DNA from: Perognathus longimembris pacificus
Lineage: Eukaryota; Chordata; Mammalia; Rodentia; Heteromyidae
Length of the DNA stretch: 64,000 nt
Assembly (NCBI RefSeq): GCF_023159225.1
Contig: NC_063170.1
Location: forward strand, 26,624,301 to 26,688,300
Direction of reading: 5' to 3'
Both the position numbers and the translations under genes were made by a program. Below are positions 1 through 12,007 of the stretch, one piece after another. The notes beneath the pieces were generated by a model. That model saw only the letters and a program-made list of their open reading frames with translations. It had not been told where the DNA came from and did not search any database. Every line of letters starts with the position of its first letter. Within the stretch, counting starts at the first letter, position 1.

Positions 1-3000
1 AAGACAGTAGTGTGTGTGCAGGGGTGGGGGTCAAGGGCGGAGGGAGATGGGAGCAGAGGGCCCTGGTGAGATGCCGCTTGGACCAGAGGCATGAACTTCT
101 CCCTCTGTCTTGCAGCTTATGGAACTCCACTGCTCAAATACCTTCGATGGCTCCCTCTGGCCCAGATTTAAGGGCAAGCTGCCTTGTCTGGCATCATGGA
201 GTCACATCAATATGGCCCCGCCTTTCTTTCCAGCCTCGTCTCCATAGCGCACACCCTGTACCTCTGCCAGGCTGAATTATTCATTGTTCCCCCAACATAT
301 GTTGCACTTTTCACATTTCACAGGAAGAGCAGCACCATGGCGGAGGGGAGGCTGCAGACTGCACGCGTGCTGATCTGCGCTGCCACTCCCAGCGGCAGGG
401 CTGGCCTCTGTGTGCCTCAGTGTTCCCATCTGTACAGCAGGGACGGGCACACAGTGCATTCGTGGGGGGGAGGGGGCACCAGGCTTAGCTGACTGAACAC
501 TAGTGCGATGTGAAGGAGGCGCCTGGGGTGGAGGGAGCCTCTGTCACGGAGTGGTGGCCATTATTGGTGTTAGCCACACCTCCAGGCTATTGTCCAGGTG
601 GCCAGTTCTGCCTGGGAAACCCCATCTCCACGTGCCTGCTCAAGCACACTCTAGCCCCAGTACAAACTCTGAGCCTGACTGTCCCAGGAGGGCTGCTGGA
701 AGACAGGCCAGCCCCTCCTACAGCCACAGCTGGAAGAGCCTGGGGTGTTTCCCATCCTTGCTCTCTCTACCCGTGGCTGAGGGCTGGAGCAGGGCTGCAG
801 GGCCTGCCCCACCTACATATAGGCTCTCTTTGTGGTTAACTTAGGTTCACAGCCTTGTTCCTTATCCCTGAAGAAAGGTCATGGCGAAGCTAGGCTAGAC
901 AGAAAGCCATCACACCATCACCCCCACCCCCACCCCGGCCAGTGTCACAAACATGGTGGGAAGGGAAGGAAGGTCCTATCAGGGAAGCAGAGGAAAGTGG
1001 CTATGTGGAAAGCTGCACGGTCTCCCAAGGGGGCCTGGGAGCAAGTGGTGGGACACTGGGCTGGGCGCAATGTTGTGCCTTTAATCTGTTATAGCGACTT
1101 TGTGGCCAGAGCTGGAACTCGTATGACCTTCATGTCCTCACAGCCGGGCCAGGGCCGGGACTCTCCAACTCTGGCTGCCCACCTCTCAGTCCAGAACACA
1201 GCAAGCAGGCCCTCGAAACATGTGCGCAGTGGATGAACGAGTGGATGCACGCACACCCCTCCCTCCCGTCCCACCAGACAGAGGACCCCATGGCCCCAAT
1301 ACGGAGTTCAGTGGGCACACTCAGTGCCAGGCTGGGGTATTTGTGCAATTATCTCCTGGGTCCTCTGGGCATCACGGAAAGAGGTGACCTTGATACTCGG
1401 GCTACCTAGCTGGCACCTGGCAAGCCAGGATTTGAACACAGGGCATAGCCCATCTGCCCTACTACCTGCTGTGGCAGGTAGGGCTGCAACCGTGCCAGTG
1501 GACACCAGGAGAGGTGCTAGGGGCCAAGCAAGGTGCTGGGACTTGACAGGCCTTTGTTATTAGGAGATGGCCGACAAAAACCTGGGACAGTGGTCTGCAG
1601 TCCAGAGAACTCTTCCCAGTCACAGCTGGATGTCCTGGGACTCAGCTTCATGCCCAAAGCAGCCAGCATAGTGAAGCACCTCTCCTCTCCTCTCCCCACA
1701 TGACACTGACAAAGGGAGATGGCGCTGGGTCCAGTCCAAGGACCAGAGAATAAAACCAAGAAGTAGTGCCATGATCCTGGGCTACAGGCCAGGGAAGGCT
1801 CATGCATGCATGTTCAGGCCTTTGTGCTGGGCTATGAAGCCAGGGCCGGCCAGAACAGAGCCTCCAGCTTGGCCATTCAGAGTGAATTAAGGCAGACAAC
1901 CGGACAACTAGGCTCCATACACCTGGCAAACTCCCCCCACACCCAACACGTACCTGGATTGAGTTTGGGATCAGAAACATTCCACTGATGAATTCCAAGC
2001 CAGGAGCTAATGACTGTCACCCAGCACGGAGTGAGCAAATGTCTGCTGCCTGTATGTAGGGATGAATGGCAGGTAAATAAGTACTCACTGGACTTAGTTC
2101 CCGCAAAGGCTAGGGTAACAGCCCGCATCTGGGTACGGCACATTCACAGACCTGACCCAGTCCTGGCAGTGCGCACATGCCTGTGCCTACCGCCTTGCCC
2201 ACCACCAACTTGTGTCCTTGCGGCAGATTATCCTCTGCTCCAGGCAGAGGCCCTGAGTCAACCTGAAGCACACAAAGGCTGCCAAGTGGATCAGTTCAGC
2301 CACAAGCCATTGCTACTCACTCCTCCCACTTCATTTTCCTCACCTGCTTCTCTGCCCCACACCTGTGTCTCCCTGGCTGAGAGAGAGAGAGAGAGACCGA
2401 CCGGGTGGATGTCAGGCTACCATCCAGCCTCTTCCTAGTCATGCCCAGATCCTACCTCCAGCCTAGATGGCACCAGGAAATGTTCATCTGGGGGTCGATG
2501 ACATCTTTAAAAAACGATTTTCTTCCTTCTCGGAAGGGGCTAAATATAGCACAGGCATAAACAGAGAAATAGACATGAAGGCCAAATGCCCTTGCGAGAG
2601 CTGCCTGGGGAGGGAACTCTCGGAAACTCTCAGGAAGGCTTGATGGAGCACTAGTCCCTGCCCGCTCCCACCTGCCCCCCTCGCTGTGTGGAAGGAACTC
2701 TTAGCTCTTTCAAGGCTGCTCAGTGTGTGCAGCCTTTCAAGGCTGCAGGTGTGGGGTGGCTGAGGGGTCCCACTGACAAGGGTCTTCACCACCCCCCCGC
2801 CCTTCCAGAGATTGCCTTTGCCCAGGCTCCCTGGCATGCACTCGCCAACTGGCCTTGGGCACCCTGCCAAGCCTCCCACCATATCATTAATCCCGTGGCA
2901 TTTGAGGGCCTGGGGGTCTCACTGCCCCTTGAAGGGTGGGCCCAAGTGAAGAATTCCCCTTCCCCTCACTGTGCAGCCGGGAGCAGAGCGCCTTGCTGAA

Positions 3001-3375
3001 AGCTCTGGTGCCTGCTCCCCCCCAGGCATCACGTTTTGACATTTCCATCAGCGGTGCCATCCTGGGCTTTTGTTCCTGGAGTAAAACCTCAGGGAAAGAA
3101 TTTTTACTCTTCTCAGAAACCTCTTGGAAGAAGTCCCTGAGTCTAATCTAAGAGCCGCCATTGCTGCTCCTTAAGTGAGAAGGACTGTCGTTTTACCGGC
3201 GGAGTGGTGTCTAGTCACTGGTCCCAGTGTCCCAGTCACTGGTCTAGACGTGAGTTTCTACATCTGCACCAACAGTGCCCTGCTGAGCCACTGTGGAGGA
3301 TGTGTCACTGGGCCTCCTTGTGGTATCCTGCCCCAGGTGCCCTTCCCCCACATGGGGGGGTCTGCCAGGATGTGT
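1..3375. other. GC-rich single-copy noncoding DNA
   Basis: I see no recognisable gene, exon chain or young repeat. Short reading frames here have no motifs and overlap on both strands, as expected in GC-rich noncoding DNA. A short GA run lies near 2379-2395. Faint traces of old mammalian repeats are possible but not convincing. It could be intronic or intergenic. Confidence 0.6.
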
Positions 3376-3379
3376 GTTT

Positions 3380-3634
3380 GCATACCAGTACTAGGGCCTG
3401 AGCGCTGTCCCTTTGCTTTTGCACTCAAGGCTAGTGCTCTACCACTTTAGCTACAGATCCACTCATTGTTCTTTGGTGGTTAAGTAGAGACAAGATTCTC
3501 ACAGTTTCTTGCTTGGGCTGCTGATAATGCACTGGGCTGCTGATTTTGTACTGCGATCCTCAGACCTCAGCCTCCTGACTAGGTAGGATGACAGCCTCTA
3601 GGATTTTGTAGAGATTAGGTATCATACCTGGCTT
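3380..3634 (-). mobile_element. B1-headed/Geo-tailed SINE, diverged
   Basis: Read on the minus strand it has the 7SL/B1-like head (ggatcctcctagctA-type block, reading as 'cctcagcctcctga' on plus near 3563) followed by the tail module with 'ctcaaggctagtgctctacc' on plus. It is diverged and has internal duplication around 'gggctgctgat', so it is an older copy. Confidence 0.75.
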
Positions 3635-4440
3635 TCTTTTGTCTGTGGAAATAGTCTCGCAGCAGTTGCTTCATCCCTAGTCTTCACTACCAACCAGTCC
3701 CACGGGTGCCCTGTGTGCTGGGTCCCCATTTTGGCTTTAGTCAACCCTTGTGCCTTAGCACATTCCTTGTTCACATGGGATCCTTTGCCCTCTGCCTCAA
3801 CCATTTCCCATCAGAGGGAGACAGAAACACATAGACAGACAGACAGACAGACAGACACACACACACACACACACACACGAACGTGCCTGGGGTAGCACAC
3901 AGCATGTTGGCATGTATCCGCCATTCCCAGGAAGTGTATGTAAGTGACACTTGGTGCTGTAGATGCCCGCACGCACCTGCTCTGTGAGGATGGAGTGCTG
4001 GGGGCGGAGCTATCTGGAGTACTCAGCAATATCACCACGGATGCTACTTTTGTAGAGTGGTGTGAAGTATCTGCCACAGAGCTCTGTGCCAGCAAGCGAC
4101 CCTGGTTTTATGTTCTCCTGGGCCCCTGGCCTCCAGCAGAAGTAGGGTCCATCCTCTGGGCCACCTCACAGCCAGACCTGGAGATGAGGAGAGGAAAAAA
4201 AGCACCTTGTGCCCCCCAGTGGTCAACATCAGAACTGCACACCGCTGTTCCCAGCCTGCGCAGGGTCCCTGGGCCACTCGTTGGATTGCCAGCCTGGGAG
4301 GGAGAAGCCTCCCGAGGAAGCTGCAGAGGGATCAGTGGTCTGGCTACTGTGTCTTTGGAGAACTTTGTTGCCTTTCTTCAGGTTTCCTGAGATGGAGCAG
4401 CACCTGAGGCTTAGGATGGAATGTGTCTGAATTGAATTGG
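3635..4440. other. Single-copy DNA with short ACAG/AC microsatellite
   Basis: An (ACAG)n tract at about 3832-3855 runs into (AC)n to 3878. The rest looks single-copy. A CTCF-like string, GCCCCCCAGTGGTCA, lies near 4211-4225. No coding feature is supported. Confidence 0.5.
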
Positions 4441-4442
4441 CA

Positions 4443-5386
<944 letters not shown>

Positions 5387-6095
5387 AACCACACGATGAG
5401 CCAGCACGCACAGTGAGAGCCCGCGCGACAGGACACCTCTCCGCAGAAGGCTTGCCGGAGACGCCGTGGGGAGGGCCATTTGAACATTACATCCAATCAA
5501 AGTGTCATTTGCAACCCAGATGTAAAACTCTAATGATTTGGCCATGAGGCGCTGCTATTATAAGCAGCTGGAAATGAATATTAATGGCAGAGATTAAAAG
5601 TATTCCATGCTCAGTATTTTTTATTGTCCTGCCCCAGCCAGTGTGCTTTTTAGAGTTTTCTGCCTCAGACTACATTTCTAGTGTTAGAGGAACCTGCTTT
5701 TTGAGGGTATTGTCCTCCGTTCCTTCATGTATTATACTGATAGTTTTTTTTTTCTTAAGAAAAGATTAGTGTGTTTTTTTCTTTGCTTTATTTTTTTCTT
5801 CTTGTTTTCTTCCTACCTCCCCCCCCCCAACCCCTTTGGTTAACTACTTTTTAATTGCAATTCTAGGTAATTGTGCATCGTGATGTGATTGCTTGGCTAT
5901 TGTCTGAATATTTCCTTTTAATTTTTTTAATTAAAGACTAATGCTTTGATTGGATTTGCCAGTTCACCGGACAGTGATTAAAACTATGTAATGAATATAA
6001 TCGGTTTCAGTGCAACTGGATGGTCTGCTTTTAAATGTGACTTGATCTGACTTCAGTAACTAGTTCAATTCAATAAAGGGAATCCATGAGATGAG
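5387..6095 (+). other. Candidate 3'-terminal exon / UTR-like conserved block
   Basis: The block begins right after a strong splice-acceptor-like sequence. Downstream, composition shifts abruptly to AT-rich DNA with homeodomain-like and CCAAT-like words (tttgattgg, taattaaag), and it ends with an AATAAA polyadenylation hexamer at about 6072. One frame reads NHTMSQHAQ then a stop just after the junction; another reads about 53 codons before its stop. I recognise neither peptide. It could be the last exon of a coding gene, a lncRNA exon, or a conserved enhancer with a chance acceptor. RNA evidence would settle it. Confidence 0.35.
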
Positions 6096-6824
6096 TAGAG
6101 GTGGCTTGGTTCTCTCCTCAGCTGGGGGCCGGGGGTAGGGGTGGCAAGAGGTGTGTCCCCTGGGCTCTCCCATGCTCCTGGGGACCTGCACACAATGGAC
6201 CTAGCTTATTCACAGTTGTCCCCTAAGTCCATGCCCATTGGATGAGCTGGCAGTGGTCACCCAAGTCCAAGGGGAAAGAACCAGAGAGAGGGAATACCCC
6301 GGCCTTCTCATTCCTGGATGGAGAAGCTGAGTGTCCCGGACACAGGCAGCATCTCCCAGCCTAAGTAGCGGGTTGCTGACTGAGGCTCATGCTGCTGCTT
6401 CCTCTTTTCTCCCCCATCCCTCCCACTGGAGTGCTTTTCATGTGGATAACCCTGACCACACACCAGGACTCCAAAGAACACCTGGCTTCTAGCTTTGGCC
6501 AAGGGGTGGATGTGGCAAGGTGAGGGCAGCTCTTCAGCACCCAGGGTCAGGGCTGGGGCTCCAGACTGGAATGAAGTAAGATCCATGGAAAAGCCAGGAC
6601 TACAGAGAGGCTGGCAGGTGCTCAGGACAGAGTCCGGACATGCTGGCTCCCAGAGGAGCCTGTCTTTGAAGATGGTACCCTGGCACCTCGCTGCCTCTGC
6701 CTGCTCTGACCCTGGTGCCACCAAAGGGGCCCCCTGTAGCTGGCCTCCTGGGTCCCCTCATCACACTGGTGCTGGGCCGACTCATCAATCAGAGACCAGG
6801 ATCCACACGGGGAGGCCCTTCCGA
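6096..6824. other. Single-copy GC-rich DNA
   Basis: No gene or repeat recognised. The frame of 142 codons at 6495-6923 has no motif and overlaps frames on the other strand. Confidence 0.5.
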
Positions 6825-7060
6825 GCCAACTTCCCACGAGGGGCGAGGAAATTGGTTATTACCCTCCGCAGAGCGGAAATGAGACAGGCCAGACGGATCG
6901 CACCTAATTACACTGTCATATGAAGTCGTGGGCGTGGAATTTGGAGCAATTATGCCATGATCCGGAGCACTGGCGTATCAAGGGGTTTCTGGTGACCTGT
7001 GTGAGCTTCTATGGCTGGGCGGCGGCTTCAGGCTTCTCAAAGTGCATTTCACCTGCACAT
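6825..7060. promoter_or_regulatory. Candidate conserved noncoding element
   Basis: A compact AT/GC-balanced block with 'ggttattacc', 'acctaattacact' and 'gcaattatgcc', i.e. several TAAT-core homeodomain-like sites in about 100 bp, inside otherwise GC-rich DNA. Absence of repeat signatures plus this motif density is typical of developmental enhancers. This is a pattern call; cross-species alignment was not possible. Confidence 0.35.
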
Positions 7061-8155
7061 CTCAGGGAGGCGCCTGCCAGCACCCTCTGAACGGTGATGG
7101 AACCCCCAAACGTCAGGGTGCCTGCCTCCCGCAAGCTGAAGGCAGGACACAGCCATTTTCACCCCCTAGAGACTTGGCAGGTCGCGGAGAGACCCCAGAG
7201 TGGGCGCCCAAGGTGCTCAGGGGTGCAGTGTCCGGCGGGGCTGCCAGGCCCGTCCTGGGACAGCGCGGAGGCAGCCCCAGGACCAATGTGTCCGGAGCTG
7301 CACTGCCAGTTCTGGATTTCTCTCGAACCCCGTGGAGCCCAGGTGAGCCCTCAGTAAGTACCAATAGAAGATTTGATTTGACGGTTGGTGGCACAGGGCT
7401 AAATTAGTCACTGCCCCCATTAAAAGTACAGCAGGGGGTTCAAGAGCTTTTCACGCCGTGTGGGAATCAGCGGCGAGGCCGGCTGCTGCCTGGGTAAGGA
7501 GACAGGCGGCCTAGGGGACTGGGAGGTAATGAGGTTTATGGCTGCCCGGAACCCCGCCGACTCCCCCTTTGCCCAGCCCCGTTGTTCGCAGCTGAGAGCC
7601 CCTTGTGGCTTTCTGTGGGGAGGGGACTGGCAGGGGGACACTGATGCCCTGGCCACAACTTGAATTTCCACCATGGAACAATGCTAGGGTAGAGGAGAAT
7701 GCATGGAGCCGCCCAGCTCCCTTCCTGGCTGGGGGAACCTCGTCCCACGCAGCTCCCAGGCCCTGGGGTAGCAGAGCAGAAATGAGGCTTGTTGGTGGGC
7801 CGTGAGCTTGTGTGTCATGACAGGAGGGGACCTGCTCCCCCTCCAGGGCTTCCAGAGACCCAGCCACCACTCTGCCTTCGGCTTTGGGGTGGGAGGGTTG
7901 ACTGGAAACCTCTGACTCACAGTGCCTGGGTTTCAGATATAAGTTGTCACTTTCAGCTGGCTCTGAGTGGAGGAACTGACCAGAACCTGCACCCCAGACT
8001 CTGTCCTGGGTGCCTGGTGCCTGTACAGAGCTTCCAGAAAGCAAGTGGGCAAGAATTTGGGCCTCTGAAGAGAAGCTGCTGTGAAAATTTCCTTCAGGCC
8101 CTGGCCATGGAGAATAGGCCTTCTAACTTGGAGTGTGACTATCTTTCCTCCTCCA
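7061..8155. other. Single-copy GC-rich DNA
   Basis: CpG-containing to about 7600 (e.g. around 7200-7300), then ordinary GC-rich DNA. No gene, exon pair or repeat recognised. Confidence 0.45.
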
Positions 8156-8157
<2 letters not shown>

Positions 8158-8202
<45 letters not shown>

Positions 8203-8220
8203 TACACACACACACACACT
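8158..8220 (+). repeat. (TC)n(AC)n compound microsatellite
   Basis: A TC tract of about 35 bp is followed by an AC tract with one 'at' interruption. Predicted peptides of Ser-Leu then His-Thr repeats across it are artefacts. Confidence 0.95.
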
Positions 8221-8803
8221 TATACATAAGTTACCATGATAGCAGAGTCTTTCTGTGCCTTAAGTGTTCCTACTTAGACAAGTGATTCACTGACCTGAAC
8301 AGAATAAAAACTGGAGCTGAGAGTAAAAGTAGGAGCTAACAAGGAGAGCAGGGGTGGAAGGGCGTTCAAGGGGCACAACACGCTGAGCAGGTAGATCTTT
8401 AGTGTTTGGAGTGTGTACTGAGTTGTCCTGCCATCAGATACCAAGGGTGCCAAGTGGAGTCTTTGACCCTTGGTCATTCCCCTGCCAAGCCTAAGTGAGC
8501 CAAAATCAAGTCTGAGCGGTAGAAGGGTGGTGGCCCTGTGAACTTGAGCTAGCAAGTGACAAGCATTGGGAAGACAAATCCTTTTAACTGTCTCTCTTTT
8601 CCAAAGTCACATCTCAAGCTATACCAATAAGCTCACATGACAAGGTCACAGTTGTTATGACGGGGAAGATATGGATGTTGTGAGTGATCGAATGGGCTAC
8701 TCAAAGTATCTCATGCTCAGAGTGGCTCCTGGAGCTACAGCCATTTCATTAACAGTCTCACCACCAGGAAGTAGGAAGAATAAATTTAAACAGACTGCCA
8801 CTA
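8221..8803. other. Single-copy DNA
   Basis: No gene or repeat recognised in this stretch. Confidence 0.45.
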
Positions 8804-9050
8804 TTTTATTTATTTATTTATTTATTTTTGGTGCTGTTATTGGGGCTTGAACTCAGAGCCTGGGAGCTGTTTCTTAGCTTTTTCACTCAAAGCAAGTGCT
8901 CTACCACTGGAGGTAGAGCTCCACTTCTGGCCTTTTTGGTCATTAATTGGAGATGAGAGTCTCATGGACTTTCCTGCTTTGAACTGTGTTCCTCAGATCT
9001 CAGCCTGCTGAGCAGCTAGGATCACAGGTGTGAGCCACTGGCGCGGGGCT
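8804..9050 (-). mobile_element. B1-headed/Geo-tailed SINE
   Basis: Minus-strand copy. On plus it starts with a (TTTA)n tract (8804-8827), the complement of its A-rich tail, then the tail module ('ggggcttgaactcagagcc'), and ends with the complement of the 7SL-like head ('ctaggatcacaggtgtgagc'). Confidence 0.85.
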
Positions 9051-9139
9051 ATAAATCAAGACAAGATCCAGGCTTCCCTGGGACTCACAACCTTCCTGAC
9101 TCAGCTAAGTTTTGCAATTGCAGGGGTCTATCACTACCA

Positions 9140-9225
9140 GTTAGCGAGCTGTGTGACTTCAAGCAAGATGCTTCACCTCTCTGGGCTGCAGGTTTTCATG
9201 GGTAAAACGTGAAGAATGAGACTGT
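9140..9225 (+). mobile_element. MIR-type ancient SINE core
   Basis: The string 'agctgtgtgacttcaagcaa' followed by 'cacctctctgggctgcag' and 'catgggtaaaacgtgaag' matches the classic MIR core consensus (tgtgaccttgggcaag...ctctctgggcctcag...tgtaaaatg). Old, shared with all mammals. Confidence 0.75.
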
Positions 9226-9339
9226 TCTTATTCATGAGGCTCTGAGCTTCTTGGGAGTCGACAGAGATGTTGACCACCATGATCCAAACGCTCCGATTCT
9301 GAAGACCGTGTGCAGTCGGGTCATTGCTCACGGGGGCAG

Positions 9340-10360
9340 AGCTAGAAGATGGGTGTCCCAAGCTCCGACGTCCCCAGGTCACCTGGCTGCGGAGGTCCTT
9401 CCCACCTCCCCGCGGAGATCTCTCCCGCCTCCACACCGCGCCTCCGGCCACCGCTCGGGGTCCACCCACCCCTCGGCCTTCGTCCACAGAAACCTGCGAG
9501 ATCTGGGACCCTAACCGGGACTAGCGCTTCGCCGGACCTGCAGGAGCCCCCGTCTCGGGCTGGCCCGCGGCCGGCCCCGCCCCCGTCGTCCCCGAGCCCC
9601 GATTGGCCCGGCTGGGCTCTGGCCCGCCCACCCCCTCCGGCCCCCGCCCACCCCCTCCGGCCCCGGCCCCGCCTACCCCTCCGGCCCCGCCCACCGGGCC
9701 CGGCCAGGGCCGCCGGCCAAGCGCGAACTGCTCAGAGTGAACTTATTTGTGCGGTTATTAATTACTGAAGGGCGCAAACCGCGCTTCTGTGCATAAAAAT
9801 ATGTTTGAGCAGTTTCTACTTAAACTTTAAAGAGAACGTTAATCAATTTTATTTTAACAAAATGACCTTAAGCAGGGGAAAAAAAATTGGTGTTATTTGC
9901 CCAAACAGGCAAATTAATTTCTCTCTCTTGAGAAATCTGAGAAGCTTCCAGAAATAGCTATGCATAATTTACACCTACCTTGGCCGCTCCTACTTTAAAC
10001 GCCCAGCCCAGCCGTGGGCCCCACCCAGCCCTAGCCCTAGAAGCTCGAAACCGGGGCGATCGCGAAGACCCTTCCCACCCGTTCGCCTTGGAAAGAGAAG
10101 GCCGAGCCGGGCCACGTGGCCTGCGCCGGGGCCCCTGGAGGGGGGCAGTCCCGGGCCCATCCCGCCCCTGGCCATCCACATACTGTAGCTACACCCGGAG
10201 ACCCGCAGCTCCCCTGCGAGGCGATCCTCCCCACGGGGTCGTGGGCTCCGAGTCCGGTTCTGCATCTCGCAGTAAAGCAGGGTGCCACCCCCTTTCCCTG
10301 GACCTCTGAATCCAGAGGCGGTGGCATCCGCTTCCACGCGTCCCTGGTGGAATGAGATGG
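9340..10360. promoter_or_regulatory. CpG island (two lobes)
   Basis: CpG dinucleotides are dense at about 9350-9765 and 9985-10350, far above the rest of the window. The first lobe has tandem 'ccccgcccaccccctccgg' units with several GC boxes (CCCGCCC). Known mammalian CpG islands usually mark promoters or developmental regulatory loci. No start codon context or exon is convincing here; frames of 139 and 115 codons are probably by-products of high GC. Confidence 0.7.
9735..9985. promoter_or_regulatory. AT-rich candidate enhancer inside the CpG island
   Basis: An AT-rich block sits between the two CpG lobes. It carries 'ggttattaattactg' (HNF1/homeodomain-like), 'acgttaatcaattttat', 'gcaaattaatttctc' and 'atgcataatttac'. 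Sharp compositional switches and clustered TAAT cores suggest a conserved developmental element. Conservation cannot be tested here. Confidence 0.45.
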
Positions 10361-10394
10361 TCCTGCCCGTGGCCAGCTGTGCCAGGCCCCTTGT

Positions 10395-10452
10395 ACCTAC
10401 GACACTGAGAGGGCACAGTACACACTTAATAAATATTTGTTAATGAATGGAA
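10395..10452 (+). mobile_element. L2/MIR-type 3' end
   Basis: 'cttaataaatatttgttaat' followed by 'gaatgga' resembles the common 3' end of ancient LINE-2-type repeats (taaatgtttgttgaatgaatg). Confidence 0.55.
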
Positions 10453-10940
10453 GGTGTAGAACAGATTAGCTGTCCCATTGTGGTGTTAGGGCAGTATTTC
10501 CAAATATAAAATAAAGGCATACTAGAAGAAGTGGTTTTTTTAATCTTCATTTATCCATTAGCTCCCCCAATCACATGCTGTAGATTCTCCAGGGTCAATT
10601 GAAGGGCAGAGAGCCCTTCCTCTTCTCTCTTTGAATAGGTGTTTGTGTTTGTTGAATGAATGCAGGAGCAGTTGCAGCAATAGCCACATCTCCAGGCAGG
10701 CTGTGCAGAGCAGGTGGGAAGTGAGTGAAGACAGCACAGAAGAGTGTCCGAGTGTGGTGACAGAGCAATAAATGTCCAATGCAGAGGACACTGCTGCTCA
10801 TCCCCTCTCTTTTGCTGCCCTTGGGGGAATGCAACACCAGGATGCCAGATCTCATCAGTTTTCAAGAGGAGAAAATGTGGAGTTTCATGTGAAATATTTC
10901 CATTTTTACTGCTGCTAATTACCTTAGAGTTTAATTTTTT
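10453..10940. other. Single-copy DNA
   Basis: No gene or recognisable repeat. A 172-codon frame on the minus strand at 10551-11069 has no motif and runs into a SINE. Confidence 0.4.
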
Positions 10941-10943
10941 TAA

Positions 10944-11080
10944 GGAAGTGGATGTGTGGATCAAGTGGTAAAGCCCCAGTCTTGAGTGAAAGAGCCAATT
11001 GAGAGCATGAGACCCCGGGTTCAAGTCCCAGCCTGGCACACGCGCGCACCCCCCTACACACACACACACTTACAATTCCT
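10944..11080 (+). mobile_element. tRNA-type SINE monomer with CA-rich tail
   Basis: A single module with an A-box-like 'tggatcaagtggtaaagc' and a B-box 'gggttcaagtccc' about 60 bp later, followed by a 'cacacgcgcgcacc' / (CA)n tail. It resembles the Geo tail module without a head. Confidence 0.65.
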
Positions 11081-11082
11081 GG

Positions 11083-11325
11083 GCCCTGGTGGCTCATTGC
11101 TATAATCCTAGCTACTCAGGAGGCTAAGATCTGAGGACTGAGGTTCAAAGTCAGCTTGGGTAGGAAAGTACATGAATGAGACTCTTATCTCCAATTAACC
11201 ACCAGAAAACCAGAAGTAACACTCTGGCTCAAAATGGTAGAGTACTAGCCTTGAGCAAAAGAGCACAGGGACAGCACCCAGGCCTTGAGTTCAAGCCCCA
11301 TAACTGACCACAAAAAAAAAAAAAT
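11083..11325 (+). mobile_element. B1-headed/Geo-tailed SINE
   Basis: Head 'ataatcctagctactcagga' matches the 5' Alu domain of 7SL RNA. The middle 'tctccaattaaccacc' is the family linker. The tail runs from 'ccagaagt' through 'ctagccttgagcaaaaga' to 'gagttcaagcccc', followed by an A-tail. It is a good reference copy for the family. Confidence 0.9.
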
Positions 11326-11327
11326 AA

Positions 11328-11450
11328 ACAAAAGCCAGAAGGCTCAAGTGATAGCTTGATAGCTATCAAGTGATAGCACTGGCCTGCAGGAGTACAAGGC
11401 CCTGAGCTCAAGCCCTTGTGTTGACATTAAAAACAAACAAAATGAAACAA
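11328..11450 (+). mobile_element. Diverged tail-module SINE fragment
   Basis: 'gccagaaggctcaagtgata' and later 'ccctgagctcaagccctt' match the tail module. A short duplication (agcttgatagctatcaagtg) sits inside. It is followed by an A/C-rich tail. Confidence 0.55.
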
Positions 11451-12007
11451 CAAAACAGAATACAAGGTCTAGTGTGCCAAGGAAAATAATTGCGACACAG
11501 CCAGTGGGAAGCTTCCTGAAATCTGTCAGTGGATGCCACCAGTGGCTCACACACCGGATGTCTAATGAGAGCGTGACCAGCTGCGGTGCAGAGGAGGATG
11601 TGGAGAGACTGAGCAGCCCCAAAGGGAACAACTGAGGGGCCAGCTCTGAGACTGGGAGGCTGAGCCTCTCCACTGGGATTTGGGCTAGAGGTGGAAGTGG
11701 GGCAGGGGGCCCATATTTCCTAACCTCACAGCCCAGAAGGCAGTTCAAGCTGAACTCCTGCCCCCTCCCCCCCATGCCTCCATGTGTCCTTCCTGAAAAC
11801 AGGGATAAAGTCAAGACCTCCAGAGTTGTCAAGACTTGAAATGACATAATGGAAGAGACACCAAGAAGTCACGTGGGACAGTACCCTGGAAACCTGGTCT
11901 ATCTCTAAGATTTTCACAGCTTCTCTATGGGTTTGGAGCCCTTATCTCAAAAATGGGGTTTCAGTGCTCTGCTGTGGGAGCCCTTGTGTTAAAACAGCAA
12001 ACACCTG
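11451..12007. other. Single-copy DNA
   Basis: No gene recognised. It ends with the target-site copy (11991-12007) of the next SINE. Confidence 0.45.

Noticed and set aside
9349..9768. 139-codon frame in the CpG island as a first exon
   Set aside because: Pro/Arg-rich composition follows from CCG repeats; no conserved motif or donor site was convincing.
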